A DNA stretch of 64,000 nt, from NCBI GenBank assembly GCA_013112575.1, contig JABFGG010000010.1:1-64000 (forward strand). The letters are read 5' to 3'. The translations under genes and the position numbers were made by a program. Under the pieces are notes generated by a model. The model saw nothing but the letters and a program-made list of their open reading frames with translations, ran no database searches and was not told the origin of the DNA. Position 1 is the stretch's first letter; each line of letters opens with the position of its first letter. The stretch comes from Chloroflexota bacterium (GTDB taxonomy: Bacteria > Chloroflexota > Anaerolineae > Anaerolineales > UBA11579). Shown piece by piece: positions 7,741 to 14,670 of this stretch.

Positions 7741-8349
7741 ATGGATTATAATCGCATCGCTATGGTGGATTCAAGAACCTTTCATGGGAATGTGACGGCA
7801 GCAGATTTTGCCAATGCGCTGGTAGCGCGTTTCAATCGCGGCAATATGTATGCCCAAAAGACCATCCATGGGGACCAGATTACAGTACAGATTGCCACGC
7901 ATCGACAGGCGCGCTCTGGCGGTCAAACTGCCTTAGGTGTCACCTTTGCCCAAGAGGGAGATAGTGTGGTCGTCAAGCTGGGCAAGCAGGCTATGTGGGG
8001 TATTGCTGCCAGCCTGGGCAGTACAGCTTTACGCACACTGGCAAGCCCATGGAACATCATCGGTCGGCTGGATGACCTTGCAGAAGACATTCAGAACCTT
8101 GAACTGGACGATCAAGTGTGGCGCGTGCTCAACGAAGTAGCGCATGCTAAAGGCGCATCACATGAACTTTCTGAGCGCCTGCGTAGTATGGGATGTGAAT
8201 ACTGCGGTGTGGCTAATCCGGTTGGCGAACCAAGCTGTATCGCCTGTGGCGCCCCTCTGGGAAATGTTCAACCCACGACCTGCAAACATTGCGGCCACCT
8301 GATTTCTACTTCAGACACAATTTGCCCCAACTGCAACCGCCAACTTTAG
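7741..8349 (+). CDS. Unknown protein with C-terminal double zinc ribbon
   Basis: The 202-residue protein has a globular N-terminal part of unknown fold (TAADFANALVARFNRGNMYAQKTIHGDQITVQIATHRQ region), a hydrophobic patch near residues 85-105 that may touch membrane, and a C-terminal pair of zinc ribbons with four CxxC motifs: CEYC, CIAC, CKHC and CPNC. Such tails usually bind Zn and mediate protein or nucleic acid contacts. Two starts are possible. The ATG at 7741 is used here. The ATG at 7762 lies 9 bases after a perfect TATAAT and would be a leaderless start. Function unknown. Confidence 0.8.
   Translation: MDYNRIAMVDSRTFHGNVTAADFANALVARFNRGNMYAQKTIHGDQITVQIATHRQARSGGQTALGVTFAQEGDSVVVKLGKQAMWGIAASLGSTALRTLASPWNIIGRLDDLAEDIQNLELDDQVWRVLNEVAHAKGASHELSERLRSMGCEYCGVANPVGEPSCIACGAPLGNVQPTTCKHCGHLISTSDTICPNCNRQL
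7745..7774 (-). promoter_or_regulatory. Promoter of the SH3-domain gene
   Basis: On the minus strand TTGAAT (7774-7769), 18-bp spacer, TATAAT (7750-7745). The predicted transcript would have a leader of about 16 bases carrying GGAGGC. The same AT-rich core reads TATAAT on the plus strand at 7747-7752. Confidence 0.45.
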
Positions 8350-8369
8350 CCTTATCCCTGGAGATTGTT

Positions 8370-9320
8370 ATGTCTAAAGCGCTCCGTATCCCATTGTGGC
8401 TATGCGCAACACTCGTTCTTTTATTGATTTCATGCACATCCCCAACATCTAATATTCCCCCGGCTACTGCTCCGATCCAGGAAATTGATCCCACTCCGTT
8501 GCCAGAAGAATCTTCTACTAGGGAAGCTCAGGAACAAACTGCTCCGTCCGAGGAAAGCCAGCTTCCTACTGAACCACAAGCCATCACATTTGAAACCTCT
8601 GACGGGCGCACCTTAGAAGGCATTTATTATCCTGGTGCCGCTAACCCCAGCCCCATCATCGTTTTGATGCATTGGGCTCCGGGCACCATGAACGATTGGG
8701 ATGCCATTGCCCCCTGGCTGCAGAACCGTGGTCTGGAGGGTGGCACTCCCGGCAGCAACGACTACCTGGATTCCACCTGGTTCCCTGATTTACCTGAAGA
8801 CGTTTCCTTTGGCATACTGACCTTCAACTTCAGCGGCCGTGGCAACAGTGAAGGAGGGCGCAACAACGCTGGAGACTTGTTGCTTGACACTCAAGCTGCT
8901 CTGTTGGCAGCAAGCAAATTGGAGGGTGTTGACCCTCAACGCATGGCTGCGATGGGTGCCAGCATTGGCGCAGATGGCTCAGTAAATGGCTGCAATTTGT
9001 ATAACCAGACAGCAGATGCTACAGGCTCATGTCTCGGGGCACTATCCTTATCTCCCGTCGATTTCATGGGCGAAGGCTATAACACGAATGTAACGGCCAT
9101 TTTGGAGAACCCTAATGCGTACGTGTATTGTCTCTCCGCTCGATTTGATGGCGGGAGCCCTCGCCTATGCGATGCTCCAAATGGGGAAAACTATGCATCC
9201 TTCATAACCTCAAGCGGCTCCGCACATGGCATGGATCTGTGGGAACCTGAAGCAGAGATCGATACTGTCAACATCTTCCTGGATTTCCTCACAGATGTTT
9301 TTGAGGTTAGCTTGCAATAA
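8370..9320 (+). CDS. Alpha/beta-hydrolase lipoprotein
   Basis: The ATG at 8370 (Shine-Dalgarno CTGGAGA) opens a lipoprotein signal LWLCATLVLLLISC with the modified Cys, followed by a Pro/Glu/Thr-rich linker. The hydrolase part begins with FETSDGRTLEGIYYPG. It continues with the oxyanion-hole strand IIVLMHWAPG, FNFSGRGNSEGG, the nucleophile elbow GASIGA (Ser), and a late His in SSGSAHGMDLW. The layout fits dienelactone-hydrolase or secreted-esterase-like members of the superfamily, acting outside the membrane. The substrate is not deducible. The elbow AMGASIGADGS is well formed, so it is likely active. Confidence 0.85.
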   Translation: MSKALRIPLWLCATLVLLLISCTSPTSNIPPATAPIQEIDPTPLPEESSTREAQEQTAPSEESQLPTEPQAITFETSDGRTLEGIYYPGAANPSPIIVLMHWAPGTMNDWDAIAPWLQNRGLEGGTPGSNDYLDSTWFPDLPEDVSFGILTFNFSGRGNSEGGRNNAGDLLLDTQAALLAASKLEGVDPQRMAAMGASIGADGSVNGCNLYNQTADATGSCLGALSLSPVDFMGEGYNTNVTAILENPNAYVYCLSARFDGGSPRLCDAPNGENYASFITSSGSAHGMDLWEPEAEIDTVNIFLDFLTDVFEVSLQ

Positions 9321-9385
9321 AGGGCAAGGCAGACTTTCGAGCTTATGGCACCAGAGTTAGGCAGGCTCGCGTTTATTTCTTCGTT

Positions 9386-9419
9386 TTGACAGCAAAACTG
9401 GGGGTCATGAGGATATAAT
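9386..9419 (+). promoter_or_regulatory. Possible promoter of the esterase gene, long spacer
   Basis: A perfect TTGACA (9386-9391) and a perfect TATAAT (9414-9419) are separated by 22 bp, too long for a standard promoter unless an activator compensates. An 8-bp inverted repeat (9420-9427 with 9453-9460) follows directly. Confidence 0.3.
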
Positions 9420-9460
9420 ACGCGCTTCTTGGGAAATAATTCACAAAGAATTAAGCGCGT
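9420..9460 (+). repeat. Inverted repeat just downstream of the -10
   Basis: ACGCGCTT (9420-9427) and AAGCGCGT (9453-9460) are perfect inverse copies around a 25-base AT-rich loop. Position at the start of the presumed transcript suggests an operator or a 5' hairpin. Confidence 0.4.
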
Positions 9461-9509
9461 CCAATGACAACAACCTACACGCGTCTTCACCAAAGGATAA
9501 TGGGAGTCA

Positions 9510-10448
9510 ATGTCGAAACAAACAAGCAAGCAAAGCCCGAACACCCTACGGAAAGTATTATTTATTCTTCTTGGCATAGCGGCAATCCCCCTTCTGCTGT
9601 ACGGCTACATGGTTGCTTCATCATTAATTGGGAGAGAAACCATCACCGTAGATAACACCGATCGCAAATATCGTATCTATGTTCCAAGCACCTACCAGGA
9701 AGAACCGCTACCCCTTGTGCTTGTCTTTCATATGCTGACAGCAAGCGGAAAAACTACAGAATGGTTGACAGGCTTTAATGAGATCGCTGAAAGAGAAGGC
9801 TTCATAGTTGTATACCCTGAAGGATATAAGAACAGCTGGGCAGAAGGTAGCAACTTATATGCGGCAGACCAGGATCAAATCAATGATGTAGGCTACATTT
9901 CAGCCCTCATAGATAAGCTGATGGGTGAGTATGTTATAGATGCCAACCAAATATATGCTACTGGGTTCTCAAGTGGGGGACTTATGGTTCAACGGTTGGG
10001 TTGTGAACTGAGTGACAGGATTAGTGCTATTGCCTCAGTAGGAGCAACATTATCCACTAACTCATTCGAGAGTTGCAACCCGCAACAACCTTTGCCGGTG
10101 TTAATGATTCATGGAACGGAAGATCATGGCGTTCCATGGCAGGGCGATTCCAATTATCTATCAGTTCCTGATACTATCGAATTCTGGTCCAAACATAATG
10201 GCTGTGGTGATATTTTGGAGAAAACTCAGTTGCCCGACATCAAAGAAGATGGAACAACAGTCAAAATCGATGCGTATACGGGATGCTTAGAGAATAGCAG
10301 CGTAAACCTATACACAATTTATGAAGGAGGTCACACCTGGCCGGGCGGCAATCAAGCTGTTCAGTTATGGGGTTTGAATGGCAGAATCAGCCAAGACTTG
10401 AATGCAAGTCAAACGGTTTGGGCTTTCTTCCAACAACAGGGAAGGTAA
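9510..10448 (+). CDS. Membrane-anchored LpqC/feruloyl-esterase-like hydrolase
   Basis: An N-terminal TM anchor (RKVLFILLGIAAIPLLLYGYMVASSL) precedes an alpha/beta-hydrolase of the polyhydroxybutyrate-depolymerase / LpqC / carbohydrate-esterase-1 group: RKYRIYVPSTY, LPLVLVFHMLTASG, GFIVVYPEGYKNSWAEG, the elbow ATGFSSGGLM with catalytic Ser, LPVLMIHGTEDHGVPW, and GGHTWPGG with the catalytic His. These enzymes cleave esters in plant polymers, polyesters or glycoconjugates outside the cell. Start ATG at 9510 with GGGAG upstream. It neighbours another extracytoplasmic hydrolase on the same strand, but 189 bp and a possible promoter separate them. Confidence 0.88.
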   Translation: MSKQTSKQSPNTLRKVLFILLGIAAIPLLLYGYMVASSLIGRETITVDNTDRKYRIYVPSTYQEEPLPLVLVFHMLTASGKTTEWLTGFNEIAEREGFIVVYPEGYKNSWAEGSNLYAADQDQINDVGYISALIDKLMGEYVIDANQIYATGFSSGGLMVQRLGCELSDRISAIASVGATLSTNSFESCNPQQPLPVLMIHGTEDHGVPWQGDSNYLSVPDTIEFWSKHNGCGDILEKTQLPDIKEDGTTVKIDAYTGCLENSSVNLYTIYEGGHTWPGGNQAVQLWGLNGRISQDLNASQTVWAFFQQQGR

Positions 10449-10454
10449 AAAGCC

Positions 10455-10491
10455 TAAAAAAGTATAGAAAAGAGCGAGCAAATCTCGCTCT
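10455..10491 (-). terminator. Terminator of the gnd gene
   Basis: Stem AGAGCGAG / CTCGCTCT (10471-10478, 10484-10491); on the minus strand the hairpin is followed by TTTCTATACTTTTTT. Confidence 0.75.
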
Positions 10492-10511
10492 TCAGAGACA
10501 GCTTTAGCGCT

Positions 10512-11420
10512 TTACGATTTCTTGACAGCGTGTCCCCCGAACTGGTTACGCATCGCTGCCAGCACCTTGGCTGCATAACTCTCTTCCTGCCGGCTCACAA
10601 AGCGCTGCATCAGGGCTAAGGTTATTACCGGGGCCGGTACATCCAGGTTGATGGCCTCAAACACTGTCCAGCGTCCTTCCCCAGAATCTGCTACCCAACC
10701 TTTGATATCGCTCAACTCCTGGTCTTCTTCCAGGGCATTAGCCGTCAGGTCAAGCAGCCAGGAGCGCACCACAGAACCAAAACGCCATACCTCGGCGATC
10801 TGGTGAAGGTCAAGCTCAAAATCCTGACGAGCCTTCATGATCTCGAAGCCCTCTGCATAGGCTTCCATTAAGCCATATTCTATGCCATTGTGCACCATCT
10901 TGACAAAATGTCCCGAACCACTGGGCCCCATGTGTCCCCAGCCCGTATCGGATCCTGGAGCTAACGCTTCAAAAATCGGTCGCAGATTTTCAACAACATC
11001 CTTCTCGCCCCCTATCATCATCGAGTAGCCTTCGGCCAATCCCCATACCCCACCACTTACTCCCACATCTAGGAAATGAATTTCTTTTTCAGCCAGTTCT
11101 TTGGCATGACGCATTGAGTCATTAAAGTTCGAATTGCCGCCATCAATGATCACGTCGCCAGCCTCCAGCATGTCCATCAGGCTCGCGATCGTACTATCCA
11201 CAGGCGCACCCGCCGGGATCATCATCCATACAGCTCGCGGCGCATCCAGTTTTTCGACCAATTCTTCCAGGGAGTAAGCTTCACCCAGCCCGACTTCTTC
11301 CGCCAGGCTTTTGGTAGTCTCTTTTTCACGGTTATAACCCACCACCTCATGCCCCGCCTCGATCAGCCGCCGCGACATATTGCCACCCATTTTGCCCAGC
11401 CCTACCATTCCTAGCTTCAT
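10512..11420 (-). CDS. gnd: 6-phosphogluconate dehydrogenase, short NAD-type form
   Basis: Catalyses oxidative decarboxylation of 6-phosphogluconate to ribulose 5-phosphate. Visible motifs are the Rossmann start LGMVGLGKMGGNM, the substrate loop DGGNSNFNDSMRHAKEL, VGVSGGVWGLAEGYSMMIGG, and the catalytic GSGHFVKMVHNGIEYGLMEA. At 302 residues it belongs to the short form (as in GndA/YqeC-type), lacking the second half of the ~470-residue enzyme; members of this clade often use NAD. The ATG at 11420 has GGAGG upstream; an in-frame TTG four codons earlier lies inside that site. Transketolase and transaldolase are in the same window, so the pentose-phosphate branch is well covered here. Confidence 0.93.
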   Translation of the reverse strand: MKLGMVGLGKMGGNMSRRLIEAGHEVVGYNREKETTKSLAEEVGLGEAYSLEELVEKLDAPRAVWMMIPAGAPVDSTIASLMDMLEAGDVIIDGGNSNFNDSMRHAKELAEKEIHFLDVGVSGGVWGLAEGYSMMIGGEKDVVENLRPIFEALAPGSDTGWGHMGPSGSGHFVKMVHNGIEYGLMEAYAEGFEIMKARQDFELDLHQIAEVWRFGSVVRSWLLDLTANALEEDQELSDIKGWVADSGEGRWTVFEAINLDVPAPVITLALMQRFVSRQEESYAAKVLAAMRNQFGGHAVKKS

Positions 11421-11776
11421 TCCAGCCTCCAATCAATTAATTATCTGTAAGTACTCCCGAGTACAGACACCGCACTGTTCAGCAATATTACATCAATATC
11501 CCCCAATATTTCTCTTTACGCGTTTTTTACGTATCTTTTACGAAAATTTTATGTCCTGAAACAGCTCCATTTTGATCTCGAAAAGCCCAATTACACACTT
11601 GAAAAACAGCAAAATCCCTTGTGTTTTTTATATATCTCATTTTAGGCAGCCTACATAAGAATTTTAAGTTGCCTTTATTCGTTTGCAGACCAACTCCCAT
11701 TAAAGTGTAAGCGGTGTTTTCGCCTTTTTGTGAGAATGCCATGTTTGAGAGAGGCAATACCTTAAAGGAGTTCGAT
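11421..11776. other. Gene-free divergent region with phased repeats
   Basis: No credible gene. It holds a 14-bp dyad GTACTC-CC-GAGTAC (11451-11464) close to the gnd start, then three CAATAT copies at 11483, 11494 and 11504, directly followed by three TTTACG copies at 11515, 11526 and 11537. All six are 10-11 bp apart, one DNA turn. The right half (11540-11760) is AT-rich and shows nothing else I recognise; a Shine-Dalgarno AAAGGAG sits at its end. Confidence 0.55.
11483..11542. repeat. Six hexamers phased at 10-11 bp
   Basis: CAATAT x3 then TTTACG x3, with starts at 11483, 11494, 11504, 11515, 11526, 11537. This is the spacing of OmpR/PhoB-type direct-repeat operators, which place monomers on one helix face. 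Confidence 0.5.
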
Positions 11777-12589
11777 ATGAACTTTCGTAAGCTAATCACC
11801 CATAGTCTGATCGCTCTGATCGTTGGAGCAATGCTGGCGGCCTTCCAGGCTGCCCCTGCATTTGCAGGTTCTTCTGATGAAGCCCCTGAAACCATCACAC
11901 TGCGGGTAAACAACAACACCGCCCAGCGCGTCGTTCTTTACCTTTATTCCAATGGGAATACACCTGTTGAACTAGAGATCGAAGAATGGTACGGCGTAGT
12001 AGACCTGCCTGCTGGCAGATATCGCTATACATACAACGCCTGCGGTGGCAATCAGCAGGGTTCCTTCAATGTAGCAGAAGGCAATACCCTGCTTTCCCTG
12101 CCCATCTGTGATGGCATTTCGGTTAACTACAGTGTTAAAGCCGAAGAGATGCGCAACCTTGACATCAACAACCGCAGCGGTGAGACCATTCAGGTTTCCC
12201 TGGTTGGCCTCGCGGAATACCAATTCACGGTTTCTGGCAACAAAGTCAGTGTAGATGTTGTCCCAGGACGTTACCAGGCTTACTTTACGGCATGCGGCAT
12301 CGATTATGTTATGGCTGTGAACCTGCTTCACAAAGATGGTCAGCTTAGTGTTCCCCGCTGCGAGACCCCGGCCTCGTCACGTGTCAAAGTCCAGAATCAC
12401 ACCGGTGAAGACATGGTAGTGACCCTCAGTGGTCCTGAATACCTCACCGTGACCATTGATCCAGGCACAACCCGCCTCGATCTGGCACAAGGAACCTACA
12501 ACTTTACAGTATGGAGCCAGGGCAAATGCATCACTGGCACCCTAGAAGTGGTTGGCAAGGTTGTCAACTGGAGCTGGTGGAACAACTGA
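11777..12589 (+). CDS. Secreted protein of three tandem cysteine-containing repeats
   Basis: The ATG at 11777 (Shine-Dalgarno AAAGGAG) opens a signal peptide ending APAFA. The rest divides into three repeats of roughly 70-80 residues. Each starts with a core like VNNNTAQRVVLYLYS, INNRSGETIQVSLVG or VQNHTGEDMVVTLSG, followed by a PAGRYRYTYNACGG, VPGRYQAYFTACGI or AQGTYNFTVWSQGKC strand. The first two repeats end in a second Cys (LPICDG, VPRCET), giving likely intradomain disulfides; the third lacks the closing one. The N-N/S-R-S-G-E/x-V-V-L pattern resembles small Ig-like or carboxypeptidase-regulatory beta sandwiches, but I cannot name the family. Secreted; no anchor seen. Confidence 0.85.
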   Translation: MNFRKLITHSLIALIVGAMLAAFQAAPAFAGSSDEAPETITLRVNNNTAQRVVLYLYSNGNTPVELEIEEWYGVVDLPAGRYRYTYNACGGNQQGSFNVAEGNTLLSLPICDGISVNYSVKAEEMRNLDINNRSGETIQVSLVGLAEYQFTVSGNKVSVDVVPGRYQAYFTACGIDYVMAVNLLHKDGQLSVPRCETPASSRVKVQNHTGEDMVVTLSGPEYLTVTIDPGTTRLDLAQGTYNFTVWSQGKCITGTLEVVGKVVNWSWWNN

Positions 12590-12596
12590 TCCTCGA

Positions 12597-13262
12597 TCAG
12601 GATAGCATCTTCAAAGCCGTCTTGATCGAAGGCAGCAAAGCTGTTTCATCCACCGCGCTGGGCGGAGCAAAAGGCATCTGGCGTTGCCCCCCCAGGCGTG
12701 TTTCCAGCCTCGACTCCAGGCGTTTGAGCACTGGCAGAGCATCCATAAAGCCCACCTCGCCGATATGATGGGCAGCTTGCTGCCGAACTGCTACATCGTG
12801 CCGCCGGTCTGCAAGGATATCTGCCAATTGCACACCTGCGTACGGACAGTCGTTCAATAGGCGAGCCACGTGGCCCCACAAATGGGGATGTGCCACAGAA
12901 ACCTGTAAGATAGCGAAAATAGGTCGGGTCCGCATTTGTGACAACCAGTGACGCAGAGTTTTCCGGACTTCCTCAGGAGCCGGGCGACCTTCGTTGTCAG
13001 CTTCCAATACATCCCCGATAATCTCCACCACCGTGGCTCTCAAAGGCAAATGTGGATCTGACAATAAGGTAATCAAAACATGGGCAACAAGTGGGGATAG
13101 CCGCGGCGCGTTGAGTTCAGCCAGTTCTTCTACAGCCGCAGTGCGCTGTGACACATCAGGCGAACTGAGCTTCTCCGCTGCCTGCCAAACGGCTGGAAAC
13201 AACTCCAGTTCCCCGCTGGCGCTCTCCAAGGCAAATAGCTGGGGCTGAGCCTGGGTAGTCAA
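12597..13262 (-). CDS. HEAT-repeat protein
   Basis: All-helical protein of 221 residues with repeating helix pairs: SSPDVSQRTAAVEELAELNAPRLSPLVAHVLITLLSD, HLPLRATVVEIIGDVLEAD, VRQQAAHHIGEVGFMDALPVLKRLESRLE. This fits HEAT/PBS-lyase-type repeats used as protein-binding scaffolds. The likely start is a TTG at 13262 with GGGTGA a few bases upstream. It converges with the secreted-repeat gene, with only 7 bp between their stops and no terminator visible. No enzymatic motif; partner unknown. Confidence 0.75.
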   Translation of the reverse strand: MTTQAQPQLFALESASGELELFPAVWQAAEKLSSPDVSQRTAAVEELAELNAPRLSPLVAHVLITLLSDPHLPLRATVVEIIGDVLEADNEGRPAPEEVRKTLRHWLSQMRTRPIFAILQVSVAHPHLWGHVARLLNDCPYAGVQLADILADRRHDVAVRQQAAHHIGEVGFMDALPVLKRLESRLETRLGGQRQMPFAPPSAVDETALLPSIKTALKMLS

Positions 13263-13294
13263 GAATCACCCATAATACGTGTATTCACCCCAAA

Positions 13295-13300
13295 ATTATA
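13295..13300 (-). promoter_or_regulatory. Possible -10 for the HEAT-repeat gene
   Basis: TATAAT on the minus strand, 33 bp before the TTG start. A weak TTGTTC lies 16 bp upstream. Confidence 0.3.
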
Positions 13301-13360
13301 TCGCGAGGTTAAGTTTGAACAATCTTTGGGATGCTGAAAATAAAAGCTGGGATGTTAGAG

Positions 13361-14503
13361 TTACGGTAATTCCAAGGCCCCTGTGTTACGCACGACCTGG
13401 GTTTTCAAGAATGCCTCAACAACCGCCGGATCAAACTGTGCACCGGCCTGCACGCGAATCTCGTTAATTGCGTCGATATGATCCCAGGGTTCTTTATAGG
13501 GGCGCTTGTTCACAAGTGCGTCATAAACGTCACAGATCGAGAAAATGCGTGCCATCAAGGGGATATTATTTGTGTTCAAGCGGGCAGGATATCCGGTCCC
13601 GTCCCAACGCTCATGATGGTAACGCACGACATCAGAGACAGCCTGCGGCAAGAAGTTCAACTGACGTGCAAAGGAATAACCCATGTCCGGGTGCTGCCGC
13701 ATTAATTCCCATTCCTCTTCATCTAATTCACCAGGTTTTAAAAGGATAGAGTCTGGGATTGCCAACTTGCCCACATCATGGAGGTAAGCGCCCCAGCGCA
13801 AATCTCGTAATTCGCCTGTGCCCATTCCCATATTCTCGCCAATCTGCAAAGCCAATTCGGTAACCCGGTCTGTATGCCCCTTTGTTTCCAGATCGCGGTA
13901 TTCAAGGGCAAGCCCAAGAGCACGCAAGGCTCCTTCACGTGCTTCTAAAGCAGACTCTTCGGCGATCAGGCGGGACATCAGCTTTGCAGGCAGGGCTGCT
14001 ACATCTGTGAACAGGTTACGGCCTTTGCCTTTCCATTCCTGAGGACCTGTGCAATACATCATAATGATTCCCACCAAATATCCGGAATGGTGCCGGATAG
14101 GTGCGATTGCCAGGCTGCGAATACCCAGTTTCGAAAAGCCAACCGCTATGTGGGACGCATTGGTTTCATCTACAAACAAAGGTTCATCAACTTCAATTGT
14201 GGCTTTGATGAGGGGAATGTTCAGGGGCATACCTTGAACCATTAATGCATCCGTCCCCCCTTTTTTAAGCTTCTCTCCCACACGTGAGCGAGCATACAAG
14301 CGCTCTCCGATCAATTGGAAATAGGCTGCCCCATCTGCTTGGGTTCGTACCACCAGGGCTTTCAAGATTGGCTCCACCGCGCTGGGCACATCACGCGCCT
14401 CAAGGATCAACTCGGAGAGCTTGACAATCAACTCTGCACGGCTGGTTACACTCGACAAAGATGTGGTGTCTGGGGTAAAGACAGCCATTCTACTCTTTTG
14501 CAC
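13361..14503 (-). CDS. GAF plus HD-GYP domain protein (likely cyclic-di-GMP phosphodiesterase)
   Basis: Residues ~25-185 form a GAF sensor domain (LEARDVPSAVEPILKALVVRTQADGAAYFQLIGERLYARSRVG through FTDVAALPAKLMSRLI). The rest is an HD-GYP domain: HTDRVTELA, LHDVGKLAIPDSILLKPGELDEEEWELMRQHP, and the diagnostic HHERWDGTGYP, then ICDVYDALVNKRPYKEPW. Enzymes of this class open cyclic di-GMP. It is soluble and probably senses a small molecule or redox state through GAF. Two starts are possible: a GTG at 14503, ten bases after a perfect TATAAT, or the ATG at 14488. No GGDEF partner is in the window. Confidence 0.92.
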   Translation of the reverse strand: MQKSRMAVFTPDTTSLSSVTSRAELIVKLSELILEARDVPSAVEPILKALVVRTQADGAAYFQLIGERLYARSRVGEKLKKGGTDALMVQGMPLNIPLIKATIEVDEPLFVDETNASHIAVGFSKLGIRSLAIAPIRHHSGYLVGIIMMYCTGPQEWKGKGRNLFTDVAALPAKLMSRLIAEESALEAREGALRALGLALEYRDLETKGHTDRVTELALQIGENMGMGTGELRDLRWGAYLHDVGKLAIPDSILLKPGELDEEEWELMRQHPDMGYSFARQLNFLPQAVSDVVRYHHERWDGTGYPARLNTNNIPLMARIFSICDVYDALVNKRPYKEPWDHIDAINEIRVQAGAQFDPAVVEAFLKTQVVRNTGALELP

Positions 14504-14513
14504 TCACCTTCTT

Positions 14514-14519
14514 ATTATA
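14514..14519 (-). promoter_or_regulatory. -10 box of the GAF/HD-GYP gene
   Basis: Perfect TATAAT on the minus strand, with no good -35. The predicted start near 14507 leaves almost no leader for the GTG or about 19 bases for the ATG at 14488. Confidence 0.4.
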
Positions 14520-14611
14520 CAAATCGGACACATGGGTAAACATTACTTAGCTGCAAGCTAACAGGACTGCAAGGCTACAAAAGCCCGCAGACATAGAGAG
14601 GCTTTTGAATT

Positions 14612-14646
14612 TAAAAAGAAGGCGGGCCTTGCGGCTCGCCTTTTAT
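14612..14646. terminator. Terminator of the Cys-rich lipoprotein gene
   Basis: Ten-pair stem AAGGCGGGCC / GGCTCGCCTT with one G-U pair (14619-14628, 14633-14642), loop TTGC. On the minus strand it is followed by CTTTTTAAA. Confidence 0.75.
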
Positions 14647-14670
14647 TCATACAGTAGTTGATCCTTCAAA

